From assembly GCF_010015615.1 (NCBI RefSeq), contig NW_024468942.1:147814-211813 (forward strand): 64,000 bases of DNA, written 5' to 3'. The notes under the pieces were generated by a model. The model had not been told where the DNA came from, did no database searches, and was given only the letters and a program-made list of their open reading frames with translations. Shown piece by piece: positions 31,128 through 42,687 of the stretch (its first letter is position 1; every line of letters starts with the position of its first letter). A program made the position numbers and the translations under genes. The DNA comes from Cucurbitaria berberidis CBS 394.84 (Eukaryota; Ascomycota; Dothideomycetes; Pleosporales; Cucurbitariaceae).

Positions 31128-32065
31128 GGCGACGGGGGCCGTGAGGGTAGGTGTTATAAGCAGCGGACTGCGGTCATGTATCGTAGCAGCGTTTCCGAAG
31201 CGAAAGGCGGTTCTTGTAGAGTCAAGTCAAGGCCAGAGGGTGAAGATGTCGCGATGTCGGGTGGTGTTGTTTGTGTGCAGACGTGTGGTCGCGTGAAAGG
31301 GTATTGAGCCTTATTGAGAGTGAGCAAGGAGATGGATTACGACGACAAGGGCAGGGGACAAGAGGCGCTCGAGCAGGATGCGTAATGCCCGAAAGATGCG
31401 GCCGGAATGATGCACAAGCTGGCAAGTAGGAATGATAAAGGGACCGTGAGCGAAGGCGTGAGATGTCTTGGGGCGTGGGTGGGTGGATGATAGCAGGGTC
31501 TTTTCTCTCTATGGACTGGGCATGTCCGAGACGCCAACTCCATTCGGGAAGAGGACTTGGTGTCCACTCTCTCTCTCTACGCCTGGCAGAATAGACGGGC
31601 GGTGTACCAAAGTAGTACAGTAAGTAGCTTGGTCGACGCCATCATCCCAGCCCCCCATCCAAACCCGCCCGCCTTCTCATTATAATGAGTCGATGCGTTG
31701 GCTGGCCATGGAATATCATCAGCTACTCCCCTGCGCACCTCTACCTGCACTTCCCTCCTCCCCCATCTATCTAATCTCCCTTGTACATAACATAAGTCGC
31801 CATTCGTGTCTATCGCCCGCCATCACCTCCGCATCTCCGCACCCGACATAGCCTATCCTTAGGTAGTAGCTACCTCGAATTACACCAATTGAATCCCTCT
31901 CTAAGCATCTGATGTGACAGTGTAACCTACCCACATAGACCGACTGCATCCACGACGCCTCCCGTCTTGCACGAAAAGGTGACGCGACCGTGATAGGTCC
32001 CGCTTGACCCTCCACCACTACCTCCACCACCTCCACCAACACCAGCCCTATGAGCTCGTCGCAAC
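31128..32065. promoter_or_regulatory. divergent intergenic of KEX2 and PhoD-like gene, 938 bp
   Basis: Both 5' regions lie here. The final 120 bp before 32066 are rich in CCACCA/CCTCCA tracts, typical of fungal leaders. A CTCT run lies at about 31567-31580. No supported frame. Confidence 0.55.
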
Positions 32066-35000
32066 ATGGAAAACAATAGGGCCAGCGGCTCCTCGCGGGC
32101 TGTCAACCCCATCCTCCAGAAACTCCCCGACCACTATCCTCAGAAGCGCACCTCCTACCGCCGTCCCATGGATGCCCAACCCCAACCCGCCATGTCCAAC
32201 ACTGTCCCCAGCAATACTGCGCGGCCCGTCGCAGCCGCTCCTACGGCAAATGGCGTCTCCCGAGCCTCTTCCCATAGACGGCGACAGAGCCAGCAGATTC
32301 CTCCCCCGACTACAGGCGCAATGAGCGAATCCGTCCCCGCAGCTCCAGACGTCCCCCGCGCACCCCCCATGTCGTACAAAGATCCATATGCGCAAAGGCA
32401 GAGCTCCAGGGGACCGCCGCGCTCGAGTTCTGGCAGGTCCCGCGATCCGGCCATCCAGCTGAACCCCAGCAGACAGCAAGCCACCATTCAAACAGCCGCC
32501 GACAGACTGTATGACCTACGATCACCTCCATATGCGCCAGTCGAGCCAATGGCTGGGACCATCGAACGGCACAACTCGCAGCGCAAACCCTCTGTGCCCG
32601 ACCGATCTCCGCTCCAGAAACTCGAGGGGAAGCTGGATGACATAAGTAAAGAGGAGAGAAGAGCGAGGATGCTCGAAGCCGAATTGGCCGCGCAAGAAAA
32701 GGCTGAAGCGGACATGCGAGCACGTCGCGCGCGCGATGCTGCAGAAAGGCAGCAACGAGTGGTATCTCAGCCTTCCCGAAGAGCAGAGCAAGCCACCAGC
32801 GCCCCCAATCGGACGGCTAGCTCCAAGCGCCACGTCTCAATGCCAATGCCACACAAGCCTCCCCAAATCAGTGACATGGAGTCTGATGACGGCTTTGTCT
32901 ATGATCTCAGTGAGCCATGGGATCCTTCCACTGGCCAAGGGGCAGCAGATCCAGCGCCTCAACGTGCACCGTCACAGAAACAACCACGCCTAGCTTCGAG
33001 CTACCAGCAAGCGCCACATACTGACGCTGGTATCCCGCGGAGTACCAGCCTAAAGGGAAAAGAACCAGTAGGGGTCTCACGAGGCGCTGGCAGCTTCCGT
33101 GATCGAAGCACAGCACCTACTGCGCAGAGTGTTCATAGGAAGCCAATTGCTTCACCCACCGGTCTCGGTTTAGTCGGTGTAGACGATACGTCCGCGGGAG
33201 CTGAAATGAACCGCTCCGACAGTCGAAGAGTTGGACAAGGGAGAAGAGACAGTAGAGGGATCATAGCTGCGCAGATGGAAATGCAACAGCAACAAATCGA
33301 TCAAAAAGGAAATACACGAGACATTGATACCCACCTCCTACATCCTCACGACCCGCCTGCAGTCCCAACCAACCGTAAGAGCGTGGGCTTCTCCGAACCT
33401 GAGACGGGTTTGCAGCCTCGAGCATCACAAGAGTCTCATAGCCATCACCATTTCGGACACCATGATCAACCGGAGCGAACCTACATAGCACCACCTGCAC
33501 TAGAGGAGTGGAAAGGTGCGCCGGTTGGCGGTCTCACCATCGAAGATCTCGACTTGGACGCCCCAGTCAGTGCCAACAGTGGCAATAAAGCATGGTGGGA
33601 AGAAAGTCAGTCTTCCCGCCGAAGACGTTCTGGCGGTCATGTAGAGCCCACGTACGATGGCTATGCAGATGAACCTCCTGTGCCGACTACATTCACTCCC
33701 CAGTTGTATCTGAAGTGTGGACCACTCCTGCGCTATACTGGTCTTCGTCGGGATCGTAGCAGAGCAGGCAAGGAGCGAGAGATCTGGCGAGGTAGCGTGA
33801 TGATTGTCACTCTTGATGCACAGTCCTCGTACTCGAAGCCGCCCACACTGCGACTGTTCAAGCAGCCCATGGACATCCTACCACCACCACCCCTCGAGGT
33901 TGACGGTGATCAACTCGATCCTTCGTATGTTGATCCCGTTGAAGGCCAGAGTAAAGTCTCGCGCACTGGCAAGACGCTGTACGTCAAGCCTGTCCATGAG
34001 CTCGCCGAGAATGAAGACTTGTCACGCTTGGAGGATGACACTGGTCTGTTCGCAACAAGTCGAAGTTCATCCAATGGATCGGCTATTAAGTCTACCCGTG
34101 TCCACAAAAAGGACGGCGAGAAGCTTGGTAAAGTGCGCGATATTCCTGGCATTCGTCTCTACGCGGAACGGGGTGTTACCTTTTGGCGCTTTAACATCGA
34201 AGTTGAACTCGGAAGCAGCCAAACACGCATCGCGTACAAGATCAATCGCGGCCCTGCTGTAGGATTCTGGGTTCCAGCCAAGGGCGAATCCATGAACATC
34301 ATGTTCCACAGTTGCAACGGCTTTTCCTTGAGCGTCGAATCAAAGGAGTTCTGTGGACCAGATCCAATGTGGCGGGACGTCTTGAACACTCACCAGACTC
34401 GCCCATTCCATGTGATGATTGGTGGGGGTGACCAAATCTACAACGACGCAGCAATGAGGCAGACCACGCTTTTCAGGCAGTGGACTGAGAGCAGGAACCC
34501 TCTACAAAAGCACAATGCACCGTTTTCCGAGGAGATGCAGAACGAGCTGGAGCAATTTTACCTGGACCGGTACTCCATGTGGTTTTCGCAAGGTCTATTT
34601 GGCATGGCAAACTCCCAGATCCCAATGGTGAACATCTGGGACGATCATGATATTATTGACGTAAGTCGGCTATCGCATTTTAGTTAAGAATTGTCGGCTA
34701 ACTTTAGTAGGGTTTTGGTTCGTACCCACACCATTTCATGCAAACGCCAGTCTTCACTGGTATTGGCGCTGTTGCCTTCAAGTACTACATGCTCTTCCAA
34801 CATCAATCTGTGGCCGCTGAAACCGAAAAGACCGAACCGTCATGGGTACTCGGAAAGAACCCAGGTCCATACATCAAAGAGCGTTCACGAAGTGTGTTCA
34901 TGCATCTTGGCCGCCAGGTAGCCTTTCTAGGTCTTGACTGTCGTACAGAAAGACAGCGTGACGAGATCATTACGGAAGATTCCTACGACATTGTCTTCGA

Positions 35001-37386
35001 TCGGTTGGAAGATGAGATCATCAAGGGTGAGACCAAGCATTTGATCGTCCTCCTAGGGGTACCCATCGCCTACCCCCGGTTGAACTTCCTGGAGAACATA
35101 TTGACCAGCAGACTGATGGATCCTATCAAGGCTCTCGGACGTACCGGGCTACTTGGCAACTTCGTAAACAAGTTTGATGGCGGCGTGGAACTCTTAGATG
35201 ACCTAGATGATCACTGGACAGCCAAGCATCACAAAGAGGAGCGTAATTGGTTCGTCCGTGAACTGCAACATATCGCTTCGACCAAGTCCGTTCGTATAAC
35301 CATTCTTGGAGGCGATGTTCATCTTGCGGCTGTAGGTCAATTCTACACTAACAAGAAGCTCAACATTCCAAAGGACAAGGACCATAGATACATGCCCAAT
35401 GTTGTGTCATCAGCTATTGTCAACACGCCGCCTCCTGATATGATGGCAGATATCATCAACAAACGGAACAAGGTGCATCATCTTGACCCATACACAGATG
35501 AGGACATGATACCTATCTTCACTCATGACGTAAACGGAAAGAAGAGGAACAATACTCATTTGCTACCACACAGAAACTGGTGCAGCATACGAGAATACAA
35601 ACCAGGATACTCTCCGCCGACCACACCATCCCCACCCACAACTCCACAAGGTGGCCCGCAGCTCTCGAGGACACTTTCAGACTACGCACCTGGACAGATG
35701 GTGAGGCGGTTCAGCGGGAATCCGACAAGACCCTCAGCACGGAGTCGAGGGCCGCCCCTCTCGTATTATAACAACCCCGCCAATGCTGCTGCCGACGAGG
35801 AACAGACTGGTACTCGCAATCAGCCGCAATCCTCATTTTCACCTGACCGGTCTGAGCCCGAAAGACCTCGCTCGCGCCGCAACTCTTTGTCGTCACTGTT
35901 CCGTCGCCGTCCATCAGTCGACGACGCACGCCTGGACTCTTCTCGGAGCTTGTCGCCACCTCGAAATCGCGACATCGTCTCCCAGGATCGACCGTCCAAC
36001 TTCCATCGTCGACCTAGTATACTAGGCAAGAAGGGCTTGCAGCAGCATAGCGAGTTCATCAACCTTGAAGGGGGCCTTGACATCTGTCTTAACCTAGAAG
36101 TCTCACAACACGACCCAGCGGGCATTACAACACCATACCGACTTCTCGTGCCAGCTCTCCATTATACAGAGCCCGAGCCCGGTGCTCTCGAGACGGAACG
36201 TCGCAAGTCTCGTGGCATGTTTGGGGTCTTTGGTGGCGGTGCGAAACACAAGTCTAAGATCGGCGATGACGGATACTCAATGTCGGGCAGTGAGAGTGGC
36301 AGTGAGCTGGGGGAGATCTCTGCGGACGACGAAGAGGAGCGCACCCGTCAAAGGTACAAAGTCGGACCCAGAATCCTCATCCCAGGTTTCGGATCGCGAA
36401 ACAAGCGCAACTCTGCCTCCGCTCGAGCTCCCCCTACTGAGAACCGGCTGAGCTCTGGCTACCATACTAACTCGTATGAAGCTCCTCCGCGTGCAGATCT
36501 AGAGCAGACAGACGGTTCTCGCGGCCTCGCGCCCGTACAAAGTCAGGATCAAGGCCGAAGACAGAGTATAGATGTTCCTACAAATGGATCTAGGGCCTCT
36601 GCTTGGGAGTCAGTCGCCGCGAAAAGGCATGTCAGCGCTCCGCAGTATCCAAGCACCACAACGACAACTCAGACCACGACCCAAACTTCAGTGCTTCCAT
36701 CCCGCTCCGTCTCCACCCGCAAACAACCCACGTATAACTCCTCGCACAAGTCCCAGCTGCCAGCCCCAGCAACCGAGCCGGAGTCGGAGCCGAAAGTGCA
36801 GAGACGGGCGATGGGCGGCATCCTAAACCAACACTCTCACGATAAGAAGTGGGAGCATGAGGCGCACGTAATTACTCATACTCCTTCACAGAAGCGATCT
36901 AAGCGCGAATCCTACCCTCCTCACCCCGCCATCGTAGGAGCGGGCCCCGGCTCCCCTTACTCGCGAGACGGACCAGTGGGTATGCAAGCCCGCAACGATA
37001 CATCAGGGGGCGACTACTTCGCGTCTGGGGGTCGCGAGGGCCAAAGCTACCCCTCCAGCGCGCCCACCAGTCGAGCAGGCCAGGCCACAGCGGGCGCTAA
37101 ACAAACACCCGCTGAAAGGGAATATGCAAAGCCAGTTGAGCGCGCAGAATATGCGCAACGAGGTGGTTATGATCGTACCTCGTCATACCCCAACTATCCT
37201 ACGCGGAATGGCAATGCTGGTGTTGGGGCTAGATATCTTGGTGACGGACGATACGAGGATGACGATGAGTACGATAGCTTAGATGATGATGGTGATGGGA
37301 GGAGTTATAGCGGTAAAGGAGAAGAGCTTAGCCAGGAGAGCTTTGTGGTGCCGAAGAAGAAGAAGAAATGGCAGATTTGGCGCTAA
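32066..37386 (+). CDS. Large PhoD-like phosphatase domain protein, 2 exons
   Basis: Exons 32066-34660 and 34711-37386, with a 50-nt intron, give 1756 aa. The first ~500 residues are Pro/Ser/Gln-rich and disordered, with a short Glu/Arg coiled-coil stretch at about 175-225. The core resembles the fungal PhoD-like metallophosphatase domain: YLKCGPLLRYTG, HVMIGGGDQIYND, then IWDDHDIID at the end of exon 1 and GFGSYPHHFM after the splice. VAFLGLDCRTERQRDEI and ILGGDVHLAAVGQ (about residue 1065) follow. The Asp/His clusters are probable metal ligands by analogy with PhoD. A second long disordered tail ends in KKKKKWQIWR. There is no signal peptide, so it is likely cytosolic or peripheral. Substrate unknown. 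Confidence 0.9.
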
Positions 37387-38308
37387 AGGGGGAGTTTAAT
37401 GAGTTCCTGGAGGGGGTGTTTGATGTAATGAAGTTATGACGATCGGTACATGGACAAGAGAAGGGATGGGATGGAAACAAAGGGGGAGTAATATAATAAT
37501 AGTGTCAGCGTATAGGCGTACAGTGTTTAGCGGTCAACGTTTAGCAGTCAACGTTTAGCAGTCAGCGGTTTAGCACAGCATATAGGTTTTCATCTTTACC
37601 TTTTTTCACTTTTACATAACGAACATACTCAATAGATACCCTCACGAATTCGTACTTGGACTCGTCCCAGAAGCCAGTCTAATATCACAACGCACACAGA
37701 ACTATTCAAAAACACGAGTAAACTCATAAGGGCAGTGAAAGGGGCCTGCCCAAGAACAAAACAAACCTTGGGAAGTAGCTAGACAATGAGTCACACTCAT
37801 GCCATCCCCTGCCCCAGTGTGACCATGCAAGACATCTTGCTTGGAGCCAAACAGAGATAAATGTAGGAAAGAACAACATCACATCATCACAGTCTTTCGC
37901 ACACAACAATGGCGAATGTGTCAATGTGTTACCCTCTAAACAAGGCAAACAAGTTCATAATCTATTCCCTGCACCCATATTGTCTATATCCAATGGGTGG
38001 TCTAAGATATCGTAAGCGTTATGTCGTTTCGCTAAAGAGCAAGCATGAATACGTAAAAAATCCCCCACGCGGGCTCCTTTCTATGTCGCGTGTCGCGATA
38101 TCGCGCCATCCTTGCGCGATTGCCCTCAGAAATCCTCGCCATGTGCGTGTATATATAAACGCCCTTCGTAAATGTAGAACAAAGAACTTGCTCGCTGTAA
38201 AAATCAAAGCCTCCACACCACGACGAAGGATGCTTTATCAAATACACCCAGTAAGTCGCTGAAAAAGGCCACCGGCTCGATGCGCCAAAAAAGGAAACAA
38301 AGATTTGC
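37387..38308. other. intergenic between convergent genes, 922 bp
   Basis: Holds 3' regions of the PhoD-like gene (+) and the Zn2Cys6 gene (-). It contains a 14-bp tandem repeat (listed) and AT-rich sequence. Antisense-type frames at 38032-38550 overlap the gene end and lack domain signal. Confidence 0.55.
37525..37566. repeat. 14-bp tandem repeat, 3 copies plus partial
   Basis: GTTTAGCRGTCARC occurs at 37525, 37539 and 37553 with one or two differences. A degenerate fourth copy follows (GGTTTAGCACAGC). It lies about 140 bp beyond the PhoD-like stop codon, plausibly in the 3' UTR. Confidence 0.9.
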
Positions 38309-40753
38309 TTATGTTGAGTGCGGCGAGTCCCCCGCCGTGTGCGGCCGACTGGGTGGCCTACTATCGTACTGCGACCCATCATTGAAGCCTTCAAAGCTCT
38401 CGCCGGACGACATTCTCTGCAGATCACCACCATCATCCATTTCAATGTCTTCCGGGCTGAAGCCTCCCAAGTTGTGCAGATGTTGCGGCGGGTCCATATT
38501 CGGAAATGACGAGTATTGTCGTGGAGGTGCTGCGGGGGGTACACCCGCACTACTGATCTGCTCCGCCAGACTTGGTTTCTCCGCGAGGTTGTTCAGCATC
38601 GCCCTGCTCGCGTCCAACATCATGACTGCGTAATCGAGGAAATCGGCACGCTTAGAAGAGACGGATAGTGTCCAGCGGTATTCACGGAGCCTGAGCTTAT
38701 AGAACTCGGCTTCTTCTTTCGCAGGCGCCGTGGCCCAGAGGAGCGACCCGAAGGTGCCGATGAGAGTGAAATTCACCTTGGATGCGAAGTACCAAAAGGC
38801 CTGAAGATGCTCGGGCTTAAGGCGGTTTACCAAGTCCATGGCGGAGATGAGACGTGTCTTTGCGGCATTGCGACACATGAAAAGACCGTATGAATCTGGG
38901 TCCGTCGAGTCTAGCGACTGCACGATTCGGCGGTGGAGAGTGATCTCCGTCGCGAAGTAGGCAAGATGCAGGTAGCCGGTCGACGTCAGCTTGCCCTTAC
39001 TAGGCGCATTCATCTTGACTTCCGCAGGCAGTCTCTCATGCCACTGACGTAGCTTGATTTGGACAGGTTTCGCGCGAGCGAGGATCAGCTCTGTCGACTT
39101 CCTTCCAGCGTTGGCAAAGTCATGAATGGCTGTCTGAGTGTAGAATGTGTCCATTACTTCCGCCATGATTTGGGTAAGGGCAATCATTTGAGCAAACAGT
39201 ATCCGCCCCTGGTAAAGTTCTTCTTGCTCATCTTCAGTCTCTTCTTGCCGTGTATCGTAACCATCATCTTCTTCGTTGAAATCCTCTTCAGCAATCGGCT
39301 TGACCGCCCAATTTGCACTAAAGATGTGTGAGGGTCGGCCATGAATTAGAGAACTCCACTTATCCTGCATGTAGAGTGCCCATGCAATTCGTTTCCTTAG
39401 ACCACGTTCCCAAAGAGGAACCGACCATGATGAACAATCAAGATGTAGACCAAGTTCTTGACCTATAGCCACCAGTTGCGTCGTTAAACTCCATGAATCT
39501 GCTTCTGGGCGTTGCAACAGCAGTAATCCAGCCTGCACGGTAGATAATTTGGGTCGCTCCATGGCAACAGTGAGCGCCTTCATTGCAATAGTCTCTAGTC
39601 GAGCTGCATCCGGCTTGGAATAGTTCGCAAGCTTAGGGTTGAAAGACCACCAATTAAGAGCGAGAATGTACATACCGGCCAAGAGGGCCGGCGAGAAACC
39701 TCGATCGCCATTTCGATATCGTTCAACAAACAGGTTCTTCTGAATGACGGGAAAGCTCGGATGTACGACCTGAAAGTACAGATCTAGTAAAGCCGGACCA
39801 TGTGGATGAACGAGTTGCTCAACCTGATTCAAAGCCTCGGCCTCGCCAGAAAATTCTTGTGTGTTCTCGTCAGGCAACATGATGAAGCATTCATGATCAT
39901 TCACTCGTCGAAGAGTGCCAAGGTCGAAGGCAGATTCGTTGCGGGTATCGAATTGAGATAGGCCAATGAGTAGGGAGTCGAAAGGGGAACTCAAGCCAAT
40001 GTATCTGCTGTGTTGACGTCGTTGGAGCCCCAAAGTCTCGCCTAATTGAGGTAGGTGAAGTGTGGCTAGTTGGGACTGCGGCGGCGGAGGACTTGGCGCG
40101 GTTGCGGTGATGGTAGGTGTCGACAGTGCCAGTGGCGGTGGCTCTGTATCGACCGATCTGTATCAGTATTAGTTGTTGCCGTCCAAGTCACAGATATAAG
40201 ACGCGTCGATTGTGTCTCGGAATAGATGAAGTAACGGGAAATAGCAACCCAGGGATGAGACGAGCAAGGCACGGTCACACGTGAGCACGTGATGCTGTGT
40301 TGGAACGAAAGCGGCATAGCAGGTGCCAAATGACGAACATGCCCAAGCGAGGTGCGGGATCACGACGTGACGCACAGTAGTGGGAAAAGCCTAAACGTAC
40401 CTCTTCTTGATATTGTTGGGTGAATCCTTCTTGTCGCCGTCGACGACCTTCCTCTTCCGAGGCAGTGGGCTTTGCACAAAGGTACACTCCTGCTTGTGGA
40501 ACTCGCACAAGACACACAGCACAGCGCCCTCGTGTATGACACAGCGACTCTTCCTCCTCCTACACGCGTCACAGGGGCGTTCCCTCCGTGAGCGGATATT
40601 AGAGACGGGGCCGTTGTTGGAGGTAGGCTTGCCGGCGACCAAGTTCTCTTTGCCAGGTGAGGGCTTTTGGATCTTGCGAGGGCGGGCGGCGGCGATAGGT
40701 ACAGGTGTCGGGCGTGGCAGCATGGCAGGCTGTATAGCAACGGCGGTCGTCAT
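38309..40753 (-). CDS. Zn(II)2Cys6 fungal transcription factor, 2 exons
   Basis: Exons 40753-40401 and 40157-38309 give 733 aa. The N-terminal binuclear zinc cluster has all six Cys at residues 61, 64, 71, 80, 83 and 90 (CDACRRRKSRC, then CVLCEFHKQEC), followed by a basic linker PRKRK. The middle carries the fungal-specific transcription factor domain, starting near 235 (LLDLYFQVVHPSFPVIQ) with LHLDCSSWSVPLWERGLRKR and WALYMQDKWSSL. The tail is Pro/Asp-rich. The 243-nt intron is the longest in the window and opens with an in-frame stop, so retention would give a DNA-binding-only peptide of about 119 aa. The next ATG was used because the frame upstream relies on GTG. Target genes are not predictable. 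Confidence 0.92.
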
Positions 40754-42687
40754 ATCGATATCGGACACGAAAGGTGCACTCGAGATAAGGGCGGGTATCG
40801 TAAGAGGGTCGGGTAAGCCTAGTTGCAGCTAGCAGACCGGGTCTATGCTACTGATACAGTAGAGAGCGGGCCGTTGGCTTGGCCCCGCAAGAGAGCTGCA
40901 GGAGGTAGAGCAAGCAAGCAAGAGTGTTGCGTTGCACTAGTCACACGACCGGAGTGTAGATATCGGCCCCAATTGGGAATGTGACCAGGGCTTATCGCGT
41001 GGGAGTGGTGTTTATGGTCCACTGGGGGGGTTTATTGGGCGGAGGCGGCAAAAGCAAAAGACGAGCGAGTAATGCAGCGGACTGCCAAGAGAGACCCTGA
41101 TTAGGGCCCTAAGTTGCCGGTCACGGCTGCGAGGAGTATGAGGTGGTTGATAGTTCGTGCCGTCATTGAAGGTCTGCGCAGGGTGACGAGAGCGAGAGCG
41201 GGCGGACGCGAGCGGGACAGGGCGGGCAGAAGCTGGGGGGGGAGGGTGGTGATATTGAGATCTAGAACCCTGTGCGGGGAGAGAGCAGGCACATAATCAG
41301 GGGTGGGGAGTCGTATGAAGGCGAGATAATGCTGGCCTGGGAGCGTTGCGCGAGTCTTTTGAGGTTTGAGCGCAGCACGCATATGCGAACATGTCCATGG
41401 GCGCTCGGGCCTCGACATTACCTGATAGTAATTCTCCATGTAGTTAGTTTTAGTTACGTGATGGCAACCCAAGGCGGCTTAGCGCGCCTGTACGAGTCCG
41501 ACACGGAAGCGACCACCCAGCCCTGGAGCTGATAAGGAAACCGCTATGGAGCCAATGGGCGGCGCGCCTTCCGCCCTGGGCTCGTTGTCGCGCGTAAAAA
41601 CATTACCTCTCAGCATCTGCTATCTCTGCCTCGTCTTTGGCCTGCTATCGCTCATCCGCCATTCCAACCAAGCACCGAGTTGCTGTTAGGTACTGATTAT
41701 CCTACTGAGCATTGGCGCCTGCACGTCACCCACGGAAAGGAGCGCAACTCGCGCCCCCTCAACGCATCATAATCTACCACCTATCGTTCGGTATGCGACC
41801 GTTGCGCAAGCCTCTTGTGCCACCGGTCTTCTTAGCGTCTACTGGGGAAATAGCAACTGGTTGCCGTATCATTCTTTGACGCCATTTGGAAAATTTCCCA
41901 CAAGGATATAGAAGATTATGGTAGGTGTAATAGTCAACCCGCAGCCATCTCGCACGATCTGCAGCCTTGCGATCTCAAAAGCCCTCCGCACGCGTCGCGC
42001 GTGGCCTCTCCACACGATCATCTCTCTCCACTCTGCTCGACCCTTGCCTCGCCCTCACCGCTCGCCTTTTCGGCAAGACGCCTCCCGCTCCGAATAGCGG
42101 CAATGCGACCCATATGTCCTCCAATCCCAACCACCTAGTACTGCCTTATGTCACATCAGCCGCTGCCGTTGTGCGACGCGACTCAGGGGCTACTAGGCGA
42201 TTTGGGCAACGTCAGACCTTTCCAAGACGACACATCTCTCGAGCTACCCACGCAATGTACGTAAAACTCGGGCTAGCTCACAATAGCCAGCAACCTCAAC
42301 CTTGGGTTTCGAGGCCACAGATAGCCGGAAGAACCTAGTCACATTGCTTTATGCCGTTCCCGCTGCGGAAATCTCTCAACAACCAGGGCACTAAGTTGCT
42401 AAATGAATTGCACTGTCATTTGGGAGCGCTATCAGAACCTTCCAGACTACCCTTTGACTTATCAGTCTCTTGTAAGTGGACTGAAGATTATTTTTCGACT
42501 TGGCTCCTTACGTCCCAAACTTTCGTCGGTGTTGTTACGAAATCTATGCGCTCGGATCGAACATGTGATAGACAGCGGAACATCTAGACTGATGACATAG
42601 CCCTTGAAGACCCAACGTCGGGCCGACTTCCATCCGAAACCACTGGGTGGAACGCTGTACCGTAGTATAATGCTCCCACTCCTACAT
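40754..42687. other. gene-poor region, 1.93 kb
   Basis: It includes the upstream region of the Zn2Cys6 gene and the 3' flank of the C2H2 gene. Weak candidates only: a 47-codon ATG frame at 41546-41689 (+) with one hydrophobic stretch, and a 123-codon frame at 41967-42338 (+) that lacks an ATG start and starts Arg/Ser-rich. Neither has a homologous look. Confidence 0.45.

Noticed and set aside
41967..42338. 123-codon plus-strand frame with an Arg/Ser-rich, presequence-like beginning
   Set aside because: It begins at a TTG, not an ATG, and no conserved segment follows. A cryptic upstream exon was considered without support.
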